Source: Acorus gramineus (Eukaryota > Streptophyta > Magnoliopsida > Acorales > Acoraceae). Taken from it: a stretch of DNA of 64,000 nt. Where the stretch lies: the NCBI GenBank assembly GCA_030737835.1, contig CM060847.1, positions 26,708,843 to 26,772,842 of the forward strand, in the 5' to 3' direction. The position numbers were made by a program, and so were the translations under genes. This document shows, one piece after another, positions 1 through 11,080 of the stretch (position 1 is its first letter; the number at the start of each line of letters is the position of its first letter). Below the pieces are notes generated by a model. It had not been told where the DNA came from. It did not search any database and saw only the letters and a list, made by a program, of their open reading frames with translations.

Positions 1-307
1 TATCAACAAAAAAAAATAAAAAATTAAAACAATATACATGCATGTGTGGGGAGACTTTTCCAGTTCGCCAACGGGTGATTATAAAAAAATAGACAAAATA
101 AATTCTTACATTGTTGATTTTTTATTATCATTATTAGGTCAAGAGTTCAAAAGAAATAACAAAATAGAATGAACATCTTCTTTGTAGGATTGTAGAAGTA
201 TCCTTTTTTTAGTGAGGAGACTTGAACTCAAGTCTTACCGTTAACCAAAAAAAAAAACAAAAAACAGAACAAACAAAATATACCTCACGAGGATTAGATA
301 AATTTTT
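1..307. other. AT-rich flank, no gene seen
   Basis: Low-complexity A/T-rich sequence with several poly-A runs. I see no open frame of note and no recognisable repeat boundary before the LTR that starts at 308. Confidence 0.5.
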
Positions 308-2758
308 TGTCACGACCCAGAAGCGGCCATCTTCTGAATCGTCACAAGAAAATTGATATATAGAAAATCATAACTCAAAATATACAATTAGAAGACAAAA
401 AACTCAGAATATGCAGCGGAAGTAAAACCTTTATATAAGGCCAAACTGGCCAACGACAATTGTACAGATGTCAAAAGATGCATACAACAACTGTCTGTGA
501 GAGCCCTAGGACTTATGTACAGAGGATCCATTTGCCAAAAATGAAATATGTAACATGGACCTGAACAAAATACGGGAACTCCGACTCTACTCTGCTGGTG
601 GGAAGGCGATGCACAACCCTAAGCTCCTCGTGCAATACTGGACTCAGGAATATCAGCTAGGGTGGTACCTGGATTCAAAAATCCAGCCCAAAGAAAAGGG
701 TGAGCACAAAGCCCAGTGAGAGGAATCCCTATAAATGACTCTTTAACAATCACACATATATATCTGATAACACAATAATTCTTCTGTACTCATAAACCTT
801 GCTTCACAACTCTCGAGAAACCATATTAGGCGGCACTCAATAGGCCTAAGAGTCAACAAAAGTTGCACATAGTATGTTATGTCACGTCATACCTCTTCGG
901 AATCCATATTAGGTGGCACTCAGCAGGCCTAAGAGTCAACAAAAGCTGCACATAGTATATTATGTCACGTCATACCTCTTCGGAATCCATATTAGGCGGC
1001 ACTCAGCAGGCCTAAGAGTCAACAAAAGTTGCACATAGTATATTATGTCACGTCATACCTCTCTGGAATCCATATTAGGCGGCACTCAACGGCCTAAGAG
1101 TTAACAGAAACTGCACACAAAGTCTACAATAATCATATCCACATCCACATTTCATCTTCACACACATTACGTAGAACCACAAGCATTTGACTGAACACAT
1201 CAGTCGGGTAAGGAAGGTATGGATCAACTCATGTTGAACCCTTCCGTTCTAATACTAGTTTTATGACCTAAACTGTAATCTCATGATAAAACATATATTT
1301 GCCAACACATGGTAGAAATTCACATGTTTATAAACATCTTAGCGTGAATAGAGTTGAAAAGATTATTTAAATTCACACACCATTTTCTAGAATCACCAAG
1401 GTATGTATTATGTATCACCAATATATATAACCATGAAGAAGAACTGCAGCACTTTAAACATAGAGAATAAATGATAATTAAATAGAGGCATGGATTCATT
1501 CTTTCACTTGACAATTTGGCCTCCTTTACCTGCTCACCTACTAAGTTGCATAACTTTTCCCCTAACCAATTTAATCATCACTCCTCTAACCTTAACTCAG
1601 CCCAAAAGAATTCATTTGACACCACATACATGAACAACAGCCCAACACATTCAAGGACATCAAATAAAGAAGACAAATATTCAATAGGAATTCCATTTTC
1701 ATTCCCACTGTCATCTCATTCTCTCAAACATGAATTCTCACATGATTAAATTTGAAAACCCACACACATAGCAGAAACATAAGTAAGGACAACAAACAAG
1801 AAGACCCAAGAAAGGATGGATTTACTCACCTCACAACTTACAATCCGAGCTGGACCAACCCTAATCCAGCTCCTACATCACGCAGATATGAATCCACTGA
1901 TAAAAATATAATCCTCAATTAGATACTAAATATAACCCCATAAATCAGGCAATACTTAGTTTTTCCAAGACAAACATGATATCCCCACTACAACCATAAA
2001 CTGATACCATAAAAACAACTTTCAAATTCCCATTCATTCAACCCCAAAAATATATTCATATTTCAGTCCCAAATCATAAATTCGATTCAAAACTGAAATA
2101 TAACAACCCCATACAAAGAATAACGATGAAAAGATCAAGAATCTTTACCCAGTATAGCATGAAAAATACTCCATGAAGCTTTTCCTAATTTTTGCTTCTC
2201 TTCCGGCTGAAAATGAGTCTCTGCCAACCCACTCTCTCATAATTATATAACCAACACCACCCACCAACTTCACCAATTATTTAAAACTTTGGATTTTAAA
2301 ATTCTGCGTAGCCTCAACTCTAACTGTCATAACTTCTTGTAGGAAAGTCCCCTTCAAGATTATACAGCTTCCGTTAGAAAGCTAATAAAAATATCTACAA
2401 CTTTTCTTTTTATGCCAAGATCAGAAGAAGCCTCTAACAATGATAAAAACAACAACGAATAGGAGACCTCACACTCTCTCCTTCTAAGGGAAACAATGGT
2501 AAAACAACCATAACTTTTGCTACATGAATCCAGATGATCTAATTCCACTTTTGTATGAAAGGTGACTTAAAACTGAATATCTCATGCTAAAACCAATTTT
2601 AAACCTCTTCATCTTGCATACGAATAAAATTAAATCCAATTATGCAAAACGTGCAACTTATTATATAACCTAAGAATACATAAGTCTAAGACACTCCTAA
2701 TGCATAGTAATATGAAATACCATAAAATAAAATATAAAAAATGTCACGAAACCTAACA
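308..2758 (-). mobile_element. Solo LTR of a diverged gypsy family (probable)
   Basis: The segment starts TGTCACGACCC and ends CCTAACA, the reverse complement of an LTR running TGTTAGG...GTGACA. Landmarks match the other gypsy LTRs in the window in the same order: the TGTCACG terminus, a GCGGAAG motif near 416, a CTGTGAGAGCC motif near 495 and a GGTGAGC motif near 699. The overall sequence is much more diverged and lacks the GC-rich core. It contains an 83-bp tandem repeat (821-1125). No internal coding region adjoins it, so it looks like a solo LTR. The TSD is poor: a run of T on both sides (303-307 and 2759-2762). Part of it (about 2310-2640) is homologous to the inverted arms at 41420-42203 and 60965-61735. 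The ends are fairly clear; the family assignment is inferred. Confidence 0.65.
821..1125. repeat. 83-bp tandem repeat, about 3.7 copies
   Basis: Units start with CCATATTAGG at 821, 904, 987 and 1070, an exact 83-bp period. Each contains GGCACTCA, CCTAAGAGT and ATGTCACGTCATACCTC. The last unit is cut short and its sequence decays after about 1125. The array lies inside the diverged solo LTR. Confidence 0.9.
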
Positions 2759-3795
2759 TTTTCCCACCTCCCCACTTAATTTTCCCACATCCCAAAATTA
2801 CCAAAATGCCATTATTTATTTATTTTTTGAGTCCATTATTCCCACTACCCAGTTCGACAGTGTCAAATCAAAGTATTCTTTGTTGGGATGACAGAGGTCC
2901 ATTGAATTGTCTAAACAAGTATCGATAGGGACCTAGTCGAAGTATGCTCGACAGGGACGACATAAGTCCATTAATCTATTTGAGGAAGTGTAGATAGGGA
3001 TGTGTCGAATCCTTTAAAATAGCACTTATGTTCTAAAAATCAATTATTTATACAATAATTTAAGTCTTTACAAAAAACAAAAATTCCATTTAAGTCATTT
3101 AAGTTCTTCTAGAAATCATTCACTTATTTTGTCATTTAAATACATGGTATAAAAATGGAAAAACAAACAATCATATAAATGAAATAAACATTAAACATTC
3201 CATATACACAAGTGGAGTATCAAGAAACATTCCTTATACTTTCGACATGAGACTCCACTTGTTTAGAAAAGAAAATACTGTTTCTTGTCTATATGAAATG
3301 TTTACTGTTCATTATTCCCACTTTTATTTTCTAATACTTAAATAATACTGTTCATTATTCCCACTTTTATTTTCTATATAAATGAAAAATACTTATTTTC
3401 TAATACTTAAATAAATATATATGTGAATGATTTTCAGAAAGACTTAAATGAATTGAATGACATTTTTGTTCTTCGTGAGAACTTAAATGATTGTATAAGT
3501 GATTGATTCTTAGAAGAGAGTTACTGTTTTGAAGGGTTCGATACATCCATATCGACACTTGCTCAGACAGATCGGCGGATCTCTGTCGTCCTAGCGAAAC
3601 ATACTTCGACTAGGCCTCTTCAACACTTATTCAAACAGATCGACGAACCTTTGTCGTCTTAGTGAAACAGACTTCGACTGAACGCTGTCGAACTGGATAG
3701 TGGGAATAATAGACAAAAAAAATAAAAAAAATAATGATATTTTGGTAATTCTGAGATGTGGGAAAGATTAAGTTTGATAGTGGGTATATTTTTCC
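2759..3795. mobile_element. Foldback / long-TIR non-autonomous DNA element
   Basis: The two halves are inverted copies of one another. The left arm has TTTCCCACATCCC, AAATTACCAAAAT, CAGTTCGACAG and a series of GACAGAGGTCC/CGACAGGGACGAC motifs. The right arm (about 3500-3795) carries the complements in reverse order, ending in a TGTGGGAAA block at 3758-3766. The centre (about 3200-3300) has a small palindrome (CAAGTGGAGT...ACTCCACTTG) and a 45-bp direct duplication (ACTGTTCATTATTCCCAC near 3303 and 3348). No transposase is encoded. The left end abuts the LTR at 2758, so the tip may be damaged and no TSD could be assigned. Confidence 0.65.
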
Positions 3796-4515
3796 CTTAG
3801 ATAAAAGAGACATCTACCCCACAGGTACATGGAGCATTGGAGGTCTCCCACAAACAAAATACTTAGAGTGTTGTTTATTTCATTTCTTAGAATAGTGATA
3901 AACATGATGGAATCCAATAAATATATCACAAATATTGACATCATATTGACCAAGTGAAAGCAATTTATTAATTATCTAACCAAAAGTGTTTGTTTCATGT
4001 TTGTTCCTTTACGTGTAATATTTTTATTTTCCAATTTTATCTTAATTTATTCATCATCTTTGATTTTAAATTAAAGAACAAGAATGAAAAATATATATTT
4101 TAATATTTTAACGAATAATATGAGATATTCATCAAATTTATCTTTAATATCTATCTATTTATATTAATAATATATTAAATGAATGGTGGTAATCATGCCA
4201 CATCATTATATTTTATTATTATTACTATTATTTTAATTAGATTAAGATAATCAAGGAATATAGGTGATAAATAGATAATTTTGGGTCAAATATGAGTTTC
4301 AACATTTTAGCTTAATCTTGCAATAGTCAGTTTTAAGAAAAATCTATTTCACAGTCATAAGTATATATCAAAAAGATATTTTTAACGAGCTATTGATCAC
4401 CTCAATCGGAGTTATACTTGAAAAGTTATGAATTGTTAAAGAATTTTGGGAATAATTTAATTCTTGGTTTTTTTAATATACCCTAAAAAATCATATTTTA
4501 GCAAAATATAACTGA
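3796..4515. other. AT-rich spacer, no gene seen
   Basis: Unique-looking A/T-rich DNA between the foldback element and the first long LTR. The small frames here have no recognisable similarity. Confidence 0.5.
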
Positions 4516-4520
4516 TTATT

Positions 4521-7500
4521 TGTCACGCCCCGGGCGTCCTCGAGACGCGGTAAGTGTATATATAATATCAGAATCTACACAGGAGGTCAATAATATCATA
4601 CACAAGCAGCCAAAATGACACACAGACAACAAAAGCAAGGCTGACAGGATATATACACCAAATGCGGATAACTAAGACTGAATCTGTAATCAAAACACAC
4701 TACAGACTCCATACATAATCACATGTCCTGTGAGAGCCAATATACATACAAAGACATCCAAATACAACCAAACGCGTGCCCAAGCACGGAAAATAATACA
4801 TACTAGTACAAGGGATGCTGATAGTCTCTGCAACTCGCGGGACGTGGCGCTACTCCGCTACTGATGAAGTCCCTCGGGGAGCTCCTCCTCTAGATCCGAC
4901 TCAAATGACACTGAAGAAAAATATTGTGTGAGGGGTGAGCCACACGCTCAGTGAACGGCACAACCCATGCATCACAGACAATATTGACCACAACCAGATA
5001 ATTCTTAACATCCACAACCACATTACCATAACCACAATTAACAACAATTCCTCAACTAGTGGGTCGCTAACGCCAACCCACTACACCCTCACCCTCACCC
5101 TCAATGGGTGACCAAGGATATTGGGACTAATCAACACAAAACCAGCGGGTCGCTTCAGCCAACCCGCTACACCCTCACCCTCACCCCTCAAGGGGTGACC
5201 AAGGATATTGGGACTAACTACAACAATCCAGCAGGTTGCTATCGCCAACCTACTACACCCTCACCCTCACCCCTCAACAGGAGTGACATAGGATATTGGG
5301 ACTGACAATCATCCATAGACAAATCCAGCGGGTCGCTCATCGCCAACCCACTACACCCTCACCCTCACCCTACAACGGGTGACATAGGCTCTTGGGACTG
5401 ACTAGGCTGTTGGTCACCCTTGGTCCACCGATAGTCTCTCCTCACTCCGTAGGTCGTTTGGCCACTCCCACGTTCAGCACAGTCCTTCACCAAATCAGGA
5501 GGCGCCTACTAATGGGAGCCCCTGCACGGGACAACCTGTCTAACGCTGAGGTAGTCTCTACACGGATCCAACGAAGGGAACAGAACAGCCTATCCATCGC
5601 ATATGATCCACTCGGATCCGCAGACAACACATCATAACAACACTACTGTTCTGAATTCATCAGAACCCACCAGGGCGCATAACTACGATGCGGGGAACAT
5701 GCATAAAGTTATAACAGGGTGGAATATCGTTGGGGAAAGAAACTCGGGAGGGCAGCGTGAGTTCCCGTTATAGGACACCCCGACAACCAAACAAGGAACA
5801 CGGTGTACCCTAACCCGGGTCTCACCGCTGTCCTCGCAAGGCCCCTCCCCTATAATATTCACTATAACATGCAATTTGACAAGTACTAGCATTTAATTTA
5901 ATAAATAAACTAGTAGGGCACATGCATCGGTCGGGCTTCCTAGCATGGAACCAGGGGACATGCTGCATGGCTCATACGCATATCCTAAGGGTGCAAGTCC
6001 CTAACATGCACAGTCTAGGGAAACATGCATTCTACAATTTAATCATGCTCGCATGATATACACATTACAATATGTCAATATTTATCCATGGTGCCCCAGG
6101 AGAGGTCGGTATACGCCCAAGTGCGTATAACACCTCTCTACTGGGTTGGATTGTCCCACTCACCAGAGATCGAGGTCGTCGCGCGACCGTCCGTCCAGAT
6201 CTGCAAGACAGACATTCAACAAGGTGAGAACAATGCATAAAATACCCAAAAAAATACATCTAAAATACCCAACACTCGGATAAACGTACATACGGCCCGT
6301 ACGCACGTGTATCCGAGCATCCCGACTCACTCCCAAGCCCACCGGGCAACCGCACGCACGGCAACCCGCCCCGAGCGCACAGTCGAGCCTCGGCCCGCGC
6401 ACCAAGGCGCACTGCCGAGCCCAACCCGCACACCCGGACACCACCGGCGCACTGTTGCACGCCGGCCCGCGCGCCCTGACGCACCGCCGCACGCACGCGC
6501 ACGCTCGCGCGCGCCAGCGCGCACTGTTGCACGCACGCGCACGCGCACGCTCGCGCGCGCCAGCATGCACTGGCCCCCAGCACCGCGCCCAGGCGCATGC
6601 CCAGGCGCCCTGCCCAGCACCCAGGCACAGTGCCCAAGCGCCCTGCCCGCGCGCACCCGCGCGCACTCCCGCGCACACCCCCGCTCGCGCCAGCACCCGC
6701 GCGCATCCGCGCGACCACTCCGTGCGCACCCGCACCCGCGCGCACGCACCCGCGCGCGACTGCGCGCCCAACTGCGCCCGCCAGCGCCCAGCGCCCAGCA
6801 CCCGCGCCCAGCGCCCAGCACCCAGCGCCCAACGCCCGCGCCCAGTGCCCAGTGCCCAGCGCCCAGCGCTACCCGCGCGCACGCCCGCGAGCACGCCCGC
6901 GCGTGCCCTGCCAGTGGCCCTGCCCGTGCTGCTGCCTGCCTGCCAGCCCGAGCTCCCCTACCACCCACCTCCGGCCACCAATGGCCTCCGACCACCACTC
7001 CGACGGCCACCCACAGCCACCCAACCCCAAATCCATCCCCCTAGCATACATCTATGCAAGAAAAGAGAGGAAAAGAGGCTTACCAAGGGGAGGAAGCGAA
7101 GTCCGGTTGCTCTCCACGCACCGAAACCTCCCTCAAAAGGCTTCTAACGCCCGGATCTACCTCCACCACCGAAATGGCTCAAATCAGGGAAGAAGAGAGG
7201 GGGGACGGAGGGGCAAATCTCACCGGAATTTGAATTTGAAAGCACCGGGGTGTAGATCGGGACCCGATCTACACTTCCTATGCTTTAGGTTTTAAGCTTT
7301 GAGGGCTCTAGGGGGGGGTCAAAAGTGAGAAAAAGAGAGAGGGGAGAGAGAAAAACTCATTTGGTAGGGATGATGAACAGTACCTCGAAAATTAGATCCC
7401 ATCCTTATATAGTGAGCGACTTAAAAACCCAGATACGCCCCGGAACTGCGAAATTTCAGAAACGTTACCGGAATTCAACGAAATTTTCGTGAGAGGTCTA

Positions 7501-7673
7501 AAACGGCACCAGGACACCAAATATACAGTTAGATTTTCAATCGGAGTCCTCTAACTCAGGACGATAGCTAACAGTCCAAAAATTAGCGGTTCCGATCGAA
7601 AACCAAAAAAATGAAAAACTGCCAGAACGCTCCAACGGTTACCAGCAGGCTAAAAAGTGACACATATATAACA
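4521..7673 (-). mobile_element. Solo LTR A, Tekay-like gypsy (reverse orientation)
   Basis: The boundaries are exact: TGTCACGCCC at 4521, ACATATATAACA ending at 7673, and a 5-bp TSD TTATT at 4516-4520 and 7674-7678. On the minus strand it reads TGTTATATATGTGTCAC...CGTGACA, the same as the LTRs of the full-length element at 16476. There is no internal domain, so it is a solo LTR left by LTR-LTR recombination. It belongs to the subfamily whose terminus lacks the extra GGCCGCC block. It contains a G4-type repeat array (complement CCCTCACCCTCACCC, from about 5085), the GC-rich core (about 6310-6960) and the leader with splice-like signals. Confidence 0.95.
6310..6960. repeat. GC-rich low-complexity core of solo LTR A
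   Basis: Dominated by GCGCGC, CGCACGC and GCCCAGCGCC-type repeats with very many CpG, in sharp contrast to the AT-rich surroundings. It lacks stop codons in several frames on both strands, giving long open frames of Ala/Arg/Pro or Gly/Ala/Arg composition that are compositional artefacts, not genes. The same core recurs in every long LTR of the window (for example 8410-9040, 12720-13400, 17200-17870, 25130-25760, 44170-45130, 50960-51880, 57250-58130). Confidence 0.85.
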
Positions 7674-7697
7674 TTATTTGTTATTTTTAATAATATT
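7674..7697. other. 24-bp junction between two head-to-head solo LTRs
   Basis: Contains the right TSD of solo LTR A (TTATT, 7674-7678), 14 bp of original target DNA, and the left TSD of solo LTR B (ATATT, 7693-7697). It is the centre of a palindrome of about 6.3 kb. Confidence 0.9.
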
Positions 7698-7960
7698 TGT
7701 TATACTTGTGTCACTTTTAGCCTGCTGGTAACCGTTGGAGCGTTCTGGCAGTTTTTAAAATTTTTAGGGTTTTCGATCGGAACCGCTAATTTTTGGACTG
7801 TTAGCTATCGTCCTGAGTTAGAGGACTCCGATTGGAAATCTAACTGCATATTTGGTGTCCTGGTGCCATTTTAGGCCTCTCACGAAAATTTCATCGAATT
7901 CCGGTAACGTTTCCGAAATTTCACAGTTCTGGGGCGTATCTGGGTTTTTAAGTCGCACAC

Positions 7961-7967
7961 TATATAA
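7961..7967 (+). promoter_or_regulatory. TATA box of solo LTR B
   Basis: TATATAA, followed 60-80 bp downstream by a C/T-rich tract (CTCTCTCCCCTCTCTC type), as in the LTRs of the full-length element. The position and conservation in other copies suggest the U3 promoter of the LTR. The activity of this copy is unknown. Confidence 0.6.
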
Positions 7968-9950
7968 GGATGGGATGTAATTTTCGAGGTACTGTTCATC
8001 ATCCCTACCAAATGAGTTTTTCTCTCTCCCCTCTCTCTTTTTCTCACTTTTGACCCCCCTAGAGCCCTCAAAGCTTAAAACCTAAAGCATAGGAAGTGTA
8101 GATCGGGTCCCGATCTACACCCGGTGCTTTCAAATTCGAATTCCGGCGAGATTTGCCCCTCCGTCCCCCCTCTCTTCTTCCCTGATTTGAGCCATTTCGG
8201 TGGTGGAGGTAGATCCGGGCGTTAGAAGCCTTTTGAGGGAGGTTTCGGTGCGTGGAGAGCAACCGGACTTCGCTTCGTCCCCTTGGTAAGCCTCTTTTCC
8301 TCTCTTTTCTTGCATAGATGTATGCTAGGGGGATGGATTTGGGGTTGGGTGGCTGTGGGTGGCTGTGGGTGGCCGTCGGAGTGGTGGTCGGAGGCCATTG
8401 GTGGCCGGAGGTGGGTGGTAGGGGAGCTCAGGCTGGCAGCAGCAGGCGCAGCAGCAGCAGGGCCACTGGCAGGGCGCGCGCGTGCGTGCGCGCGGGCGTG
8501 CGCGCGGGAGGCGCTGGGTGCTGGGCACTGGGCGCGGGCGTTGGGCGCTGGGTGTTAGGCGCTGGGCGCGGGTGCTGGGCGCTGGGCGCTGGCGGGCGCA
8601 GTCGGGCGCGCAGTCGCGCGCGGGTGCGTGCGCGCGGGTGCGCGGGTGCGCGCGGAGTGGTCGCGCGGGTGCTCGCGGGTGCTGGAGCGAGCGGGGGTGT
8701 GCGCGGGAGTGCGCGCGGGTGCGCGCGGGCGTGCGCGCGAGCGTGCGCGCGGGCGGGCAGGGCGCCTGGGCACTGTGCCTGGGTGCTGGGCAGGGCGCCT
8801 GGGCATGCGCTTGGGCGCGGTGCTGGGGGCCAGTGCGCGCGGTGCTGGGGGCCAGTGCGTGCGCGTGCTGGGGCGTGCGTGCAGTGCGCGCGGGGGCACG
8901 CTGGGCTGGTGTGCGACAGTGCGCCGGTGGTGTCCGGGTGTGCGGGCTGGGCTCGGCAGTGCGCCTTGGCGCGCGGGCCGAGGCTCGGCTGTGCGCTCGG
9001 GGCGGGTGGCCGTGCGTGCGGCTGCACGGTGGGTTCGGGAGTTAGTGGTTTTGTGTGTTTGGGGTATTTTAGAGTATTTATGCATTGTTCTCACCATATT
9101 GAATGTCTGTCTTGCAGATCTGGACGGACGGTCGCGCGACGACCCCGATCTCTGGTGAGTGGGACAATCCAACCCAGTAGAGAGGTGTTATACGCACTTG
9201 GGCGTATACCGACCTCTCCTGGGGCACCATGGATAAATATTGACATATTGTAATGTGTATATCATGCGAGCATGATTAAATTGTAGAATGCATGTTACCC
9301 TAGACTTTGCATGTTAGGGACTTGCACCCTTAGGATATGTGTATGAGCCATGCAGCATGTCCCCTGGTTCCATGTTAGGAAGCCCGGCCGATGCATGTGC
9401 CCTACTAGTTTATTTATTAAATTAAATGCTAATAAATGTTAAAATGCATGTTATAGTGAATATTATAGGGGAGGGGCCTTGCGAGGACAGCGGTGAGACC
9501 CGGGTTAGGGTACACCGTGTTCCTTGTTTGGTTGTCGGGGTGTCCTATAACGGGAACTCACGCTGCCCTCCCGAGTTTCTTTCCCCAACGATATTCCATC
9601 TTGTTATAACTTTATGCATGTTCCCCGCATCGTAGTTATGCGCCCTGGTGGGTTCTGAGGAATTCAGAACAGTAGTGTTGTTATGATGTGTTGTCTGCGG
9701 ATCCGAGTGGATCGTATGCGATGGATAGGCTGTTCTGTCCCCTTCGTTGGATCCGGTAGAGACTGCCCCAGCGTTAGAAAGGTCGTCCCTTCCAAGGGTT
9801 CCCATCAGTAGGCACCTCCTGATTTGGTTTCGGACTGGGCCAAAGTTGTGGGTGAAAACCAAGCGGCCTACGGAGTGGAGGAGAGACTATCGGTGGAACA
9901 AGGGTGACCAACAGCCTAGTCAGTCCCAAGAGCCTATGTCACCCGTTGTA

Positions 9951-10243
9951 GGGTGAGGGTGAGGGTGTAGTGGGTTGGCGATGAGCGACCCGCTGGATTT
10001 GTCTATGGATGATTGTCAGTCCCAATATCCTATGTCACTCCTATTGAGGGGTGAGGGTGAGGGTGTAGTAGGTTGGCGATAGCGACCTGCTGGATTGGTG
10101 TAGTAAGTCCCAATATCCTTGGTCACCCATTGAGGGTGAGGGTGAGGGTGTAGCGGGTTGGCGGAAGCGACCCGTTGGTTTGGTGTTGATTAGTCCCAAT
10201 ATCCTTGGTCACCCATTGAGGGTGAGGGTGAGGGTGTAGTGGG
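9951..10243 (+). repeat. Tandem array of G-quadruplex-type motifs in LTR B
   Basis: Four units of about 85-95 bp. Each carries GGGTGAGGGTGAGGG followed by TGTAGTGGG or a close variant, at about 9951, 10047, 10134 and 10220. Between them are AGTCCCAATATCCT, GGTCACCCATTG and a short inverted pair (AGCGACCCGCT and its like). Units 1, 3 and 4 fit the pattern of four G3 runs with loops of 3, 3 and about 6 bases. Homologous arrays with differing unit numbers lie in all the other long LTRs. Confidence 0.85.
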
Positions 10244-10808
10244 TTGGCGGTAGCGACCCACTAGTTTGAGGAATTGATGTTATTGGTGGCTATGGTAAAT
10301 GTGGTTGTGGATGTTAAGGTTTATCTGGTTGTGGTCAATATTGTCTGTGATGCATGGGTTGTGCCGTTCACTGAGCGTGTGGCTCACCCCTCGCATAATA
10401 TTTTCTCTACAGTGTCATCTGAGTCGGATCCAGAGGAGGAGCTCCCCGAGGGACTTCATCAGTAGCGGAGTAGCGCCACGTCCCACGAGTTTCTGAGACT
10501 ATCAGCATCCCTTGTACCAGTATGTATTATTTTCCGTGCTTGGGCACGCGTTTGGTTGTATTTGGATGTCTTTGTATGTATATTGGCTCTCACAGGACAT
10601 GTGATTATGTATGGAGTCTGTAGTGTGTTTTGATTACAAATTCAGTCTTTAGTTATCCGCATTTGGTGTATATATCCTATCAGCCCTGCTTTTGTTGTCT
10701 GTGTGTCATTTTGGCTGCTTGTGTATGATATTATTGACCTCCTGTGTAGATTCTGATATTATATATACACTTGCCGCGTCTCGGGGACGCCCGGGGCGTG
10801 ACAATATT

Positions 10809-11075
10809 ATTCAAAAGGCTTTAAATTAATAAACATCTTTTGTTATCTATTCGAGCCATATTGTTGGTTTGAGAGTTTCAAATGGAGTAGTTTTACAATA
10901 CATGATTGGTTGATAGGTATAAATGCAAGAAACTCATTTTCAGTTGTAACATATCTCCTTTATGTATAATTTCATAATAAAATATTTATTTAATCATTAT
11001 TAAAAATTTCATCACAACATTCATTGTATATTATATTGGATATAAATGAATTGAAAAAAAAAGCGTGAGAGTATT
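10809..11075. other. AT-rich spacer
   Basis: Short unique A/T-rich sequence between two solo LTR insertions. No gene or repeat recognised. Confidence 0.5.
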
Positions 11076-11080
11076 GGTTG

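Larger units (their letters stand above)
7698..10803 (+). mobile_element. Solo LTR B, Tekay-like gypsy (forward orientation)
   Basis: Starts TGTTATACTTGTGTCAC at 7698 and ends CGGGGCGTGACA at 10803, with TSD ATATT at 7693-7697 and 10804-10808. It is the same subfamily as solo LTR A, in inverse orientation. Order along the element: promoter with TATATAA at 7961-7967; pyrimidine-rich leader; CTTG/GTAAG donor-like site at 8285/8286; GC-rich core (8410-9040); TCTTGCAG acceptor-like site ending at 9117; GGTGAGTGGG at about 9153; G4-type array (9951-10243); terminal unique part. No coding region belongs to it. Confidence 0.95.

Noticed and set aside
821-1125. CRISPR-like array
   Set aside because: Continuous tandem repeat without unique spacers, in a plant retrotransposon LTR.
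5392-5637. 81-codon frame and similar frames in the LTR unique parts (5683-5892, 9426-9635, 11721-12068, 62616-62933)
   Set aside because: They recur because the LTR recurs. They lack domains and are interrupted in some copies.
6160-7295. Long overlapping open frames (190-245 codons) on both strands
   Set aside because: They lie in the GC-rich LTR core, are rich in Ala/Arg/Gly/Pro, occur in up to five frames at once and have no domain. Stop codons are simply rare in such sequence.
8318-9253. 311-codon open frame
   Set aside because: Same compositional artefact in solo LTR B. It crosses the predicted splice acceptor and is not conserved as a frame in the other copies.
9951-10243. TGAGGG-type repeats as interstitial telomere sequence
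   Set aside because: The unit is not TTTAGGG, it is spaced in longer units, and it is an integral part of every LTR copy.
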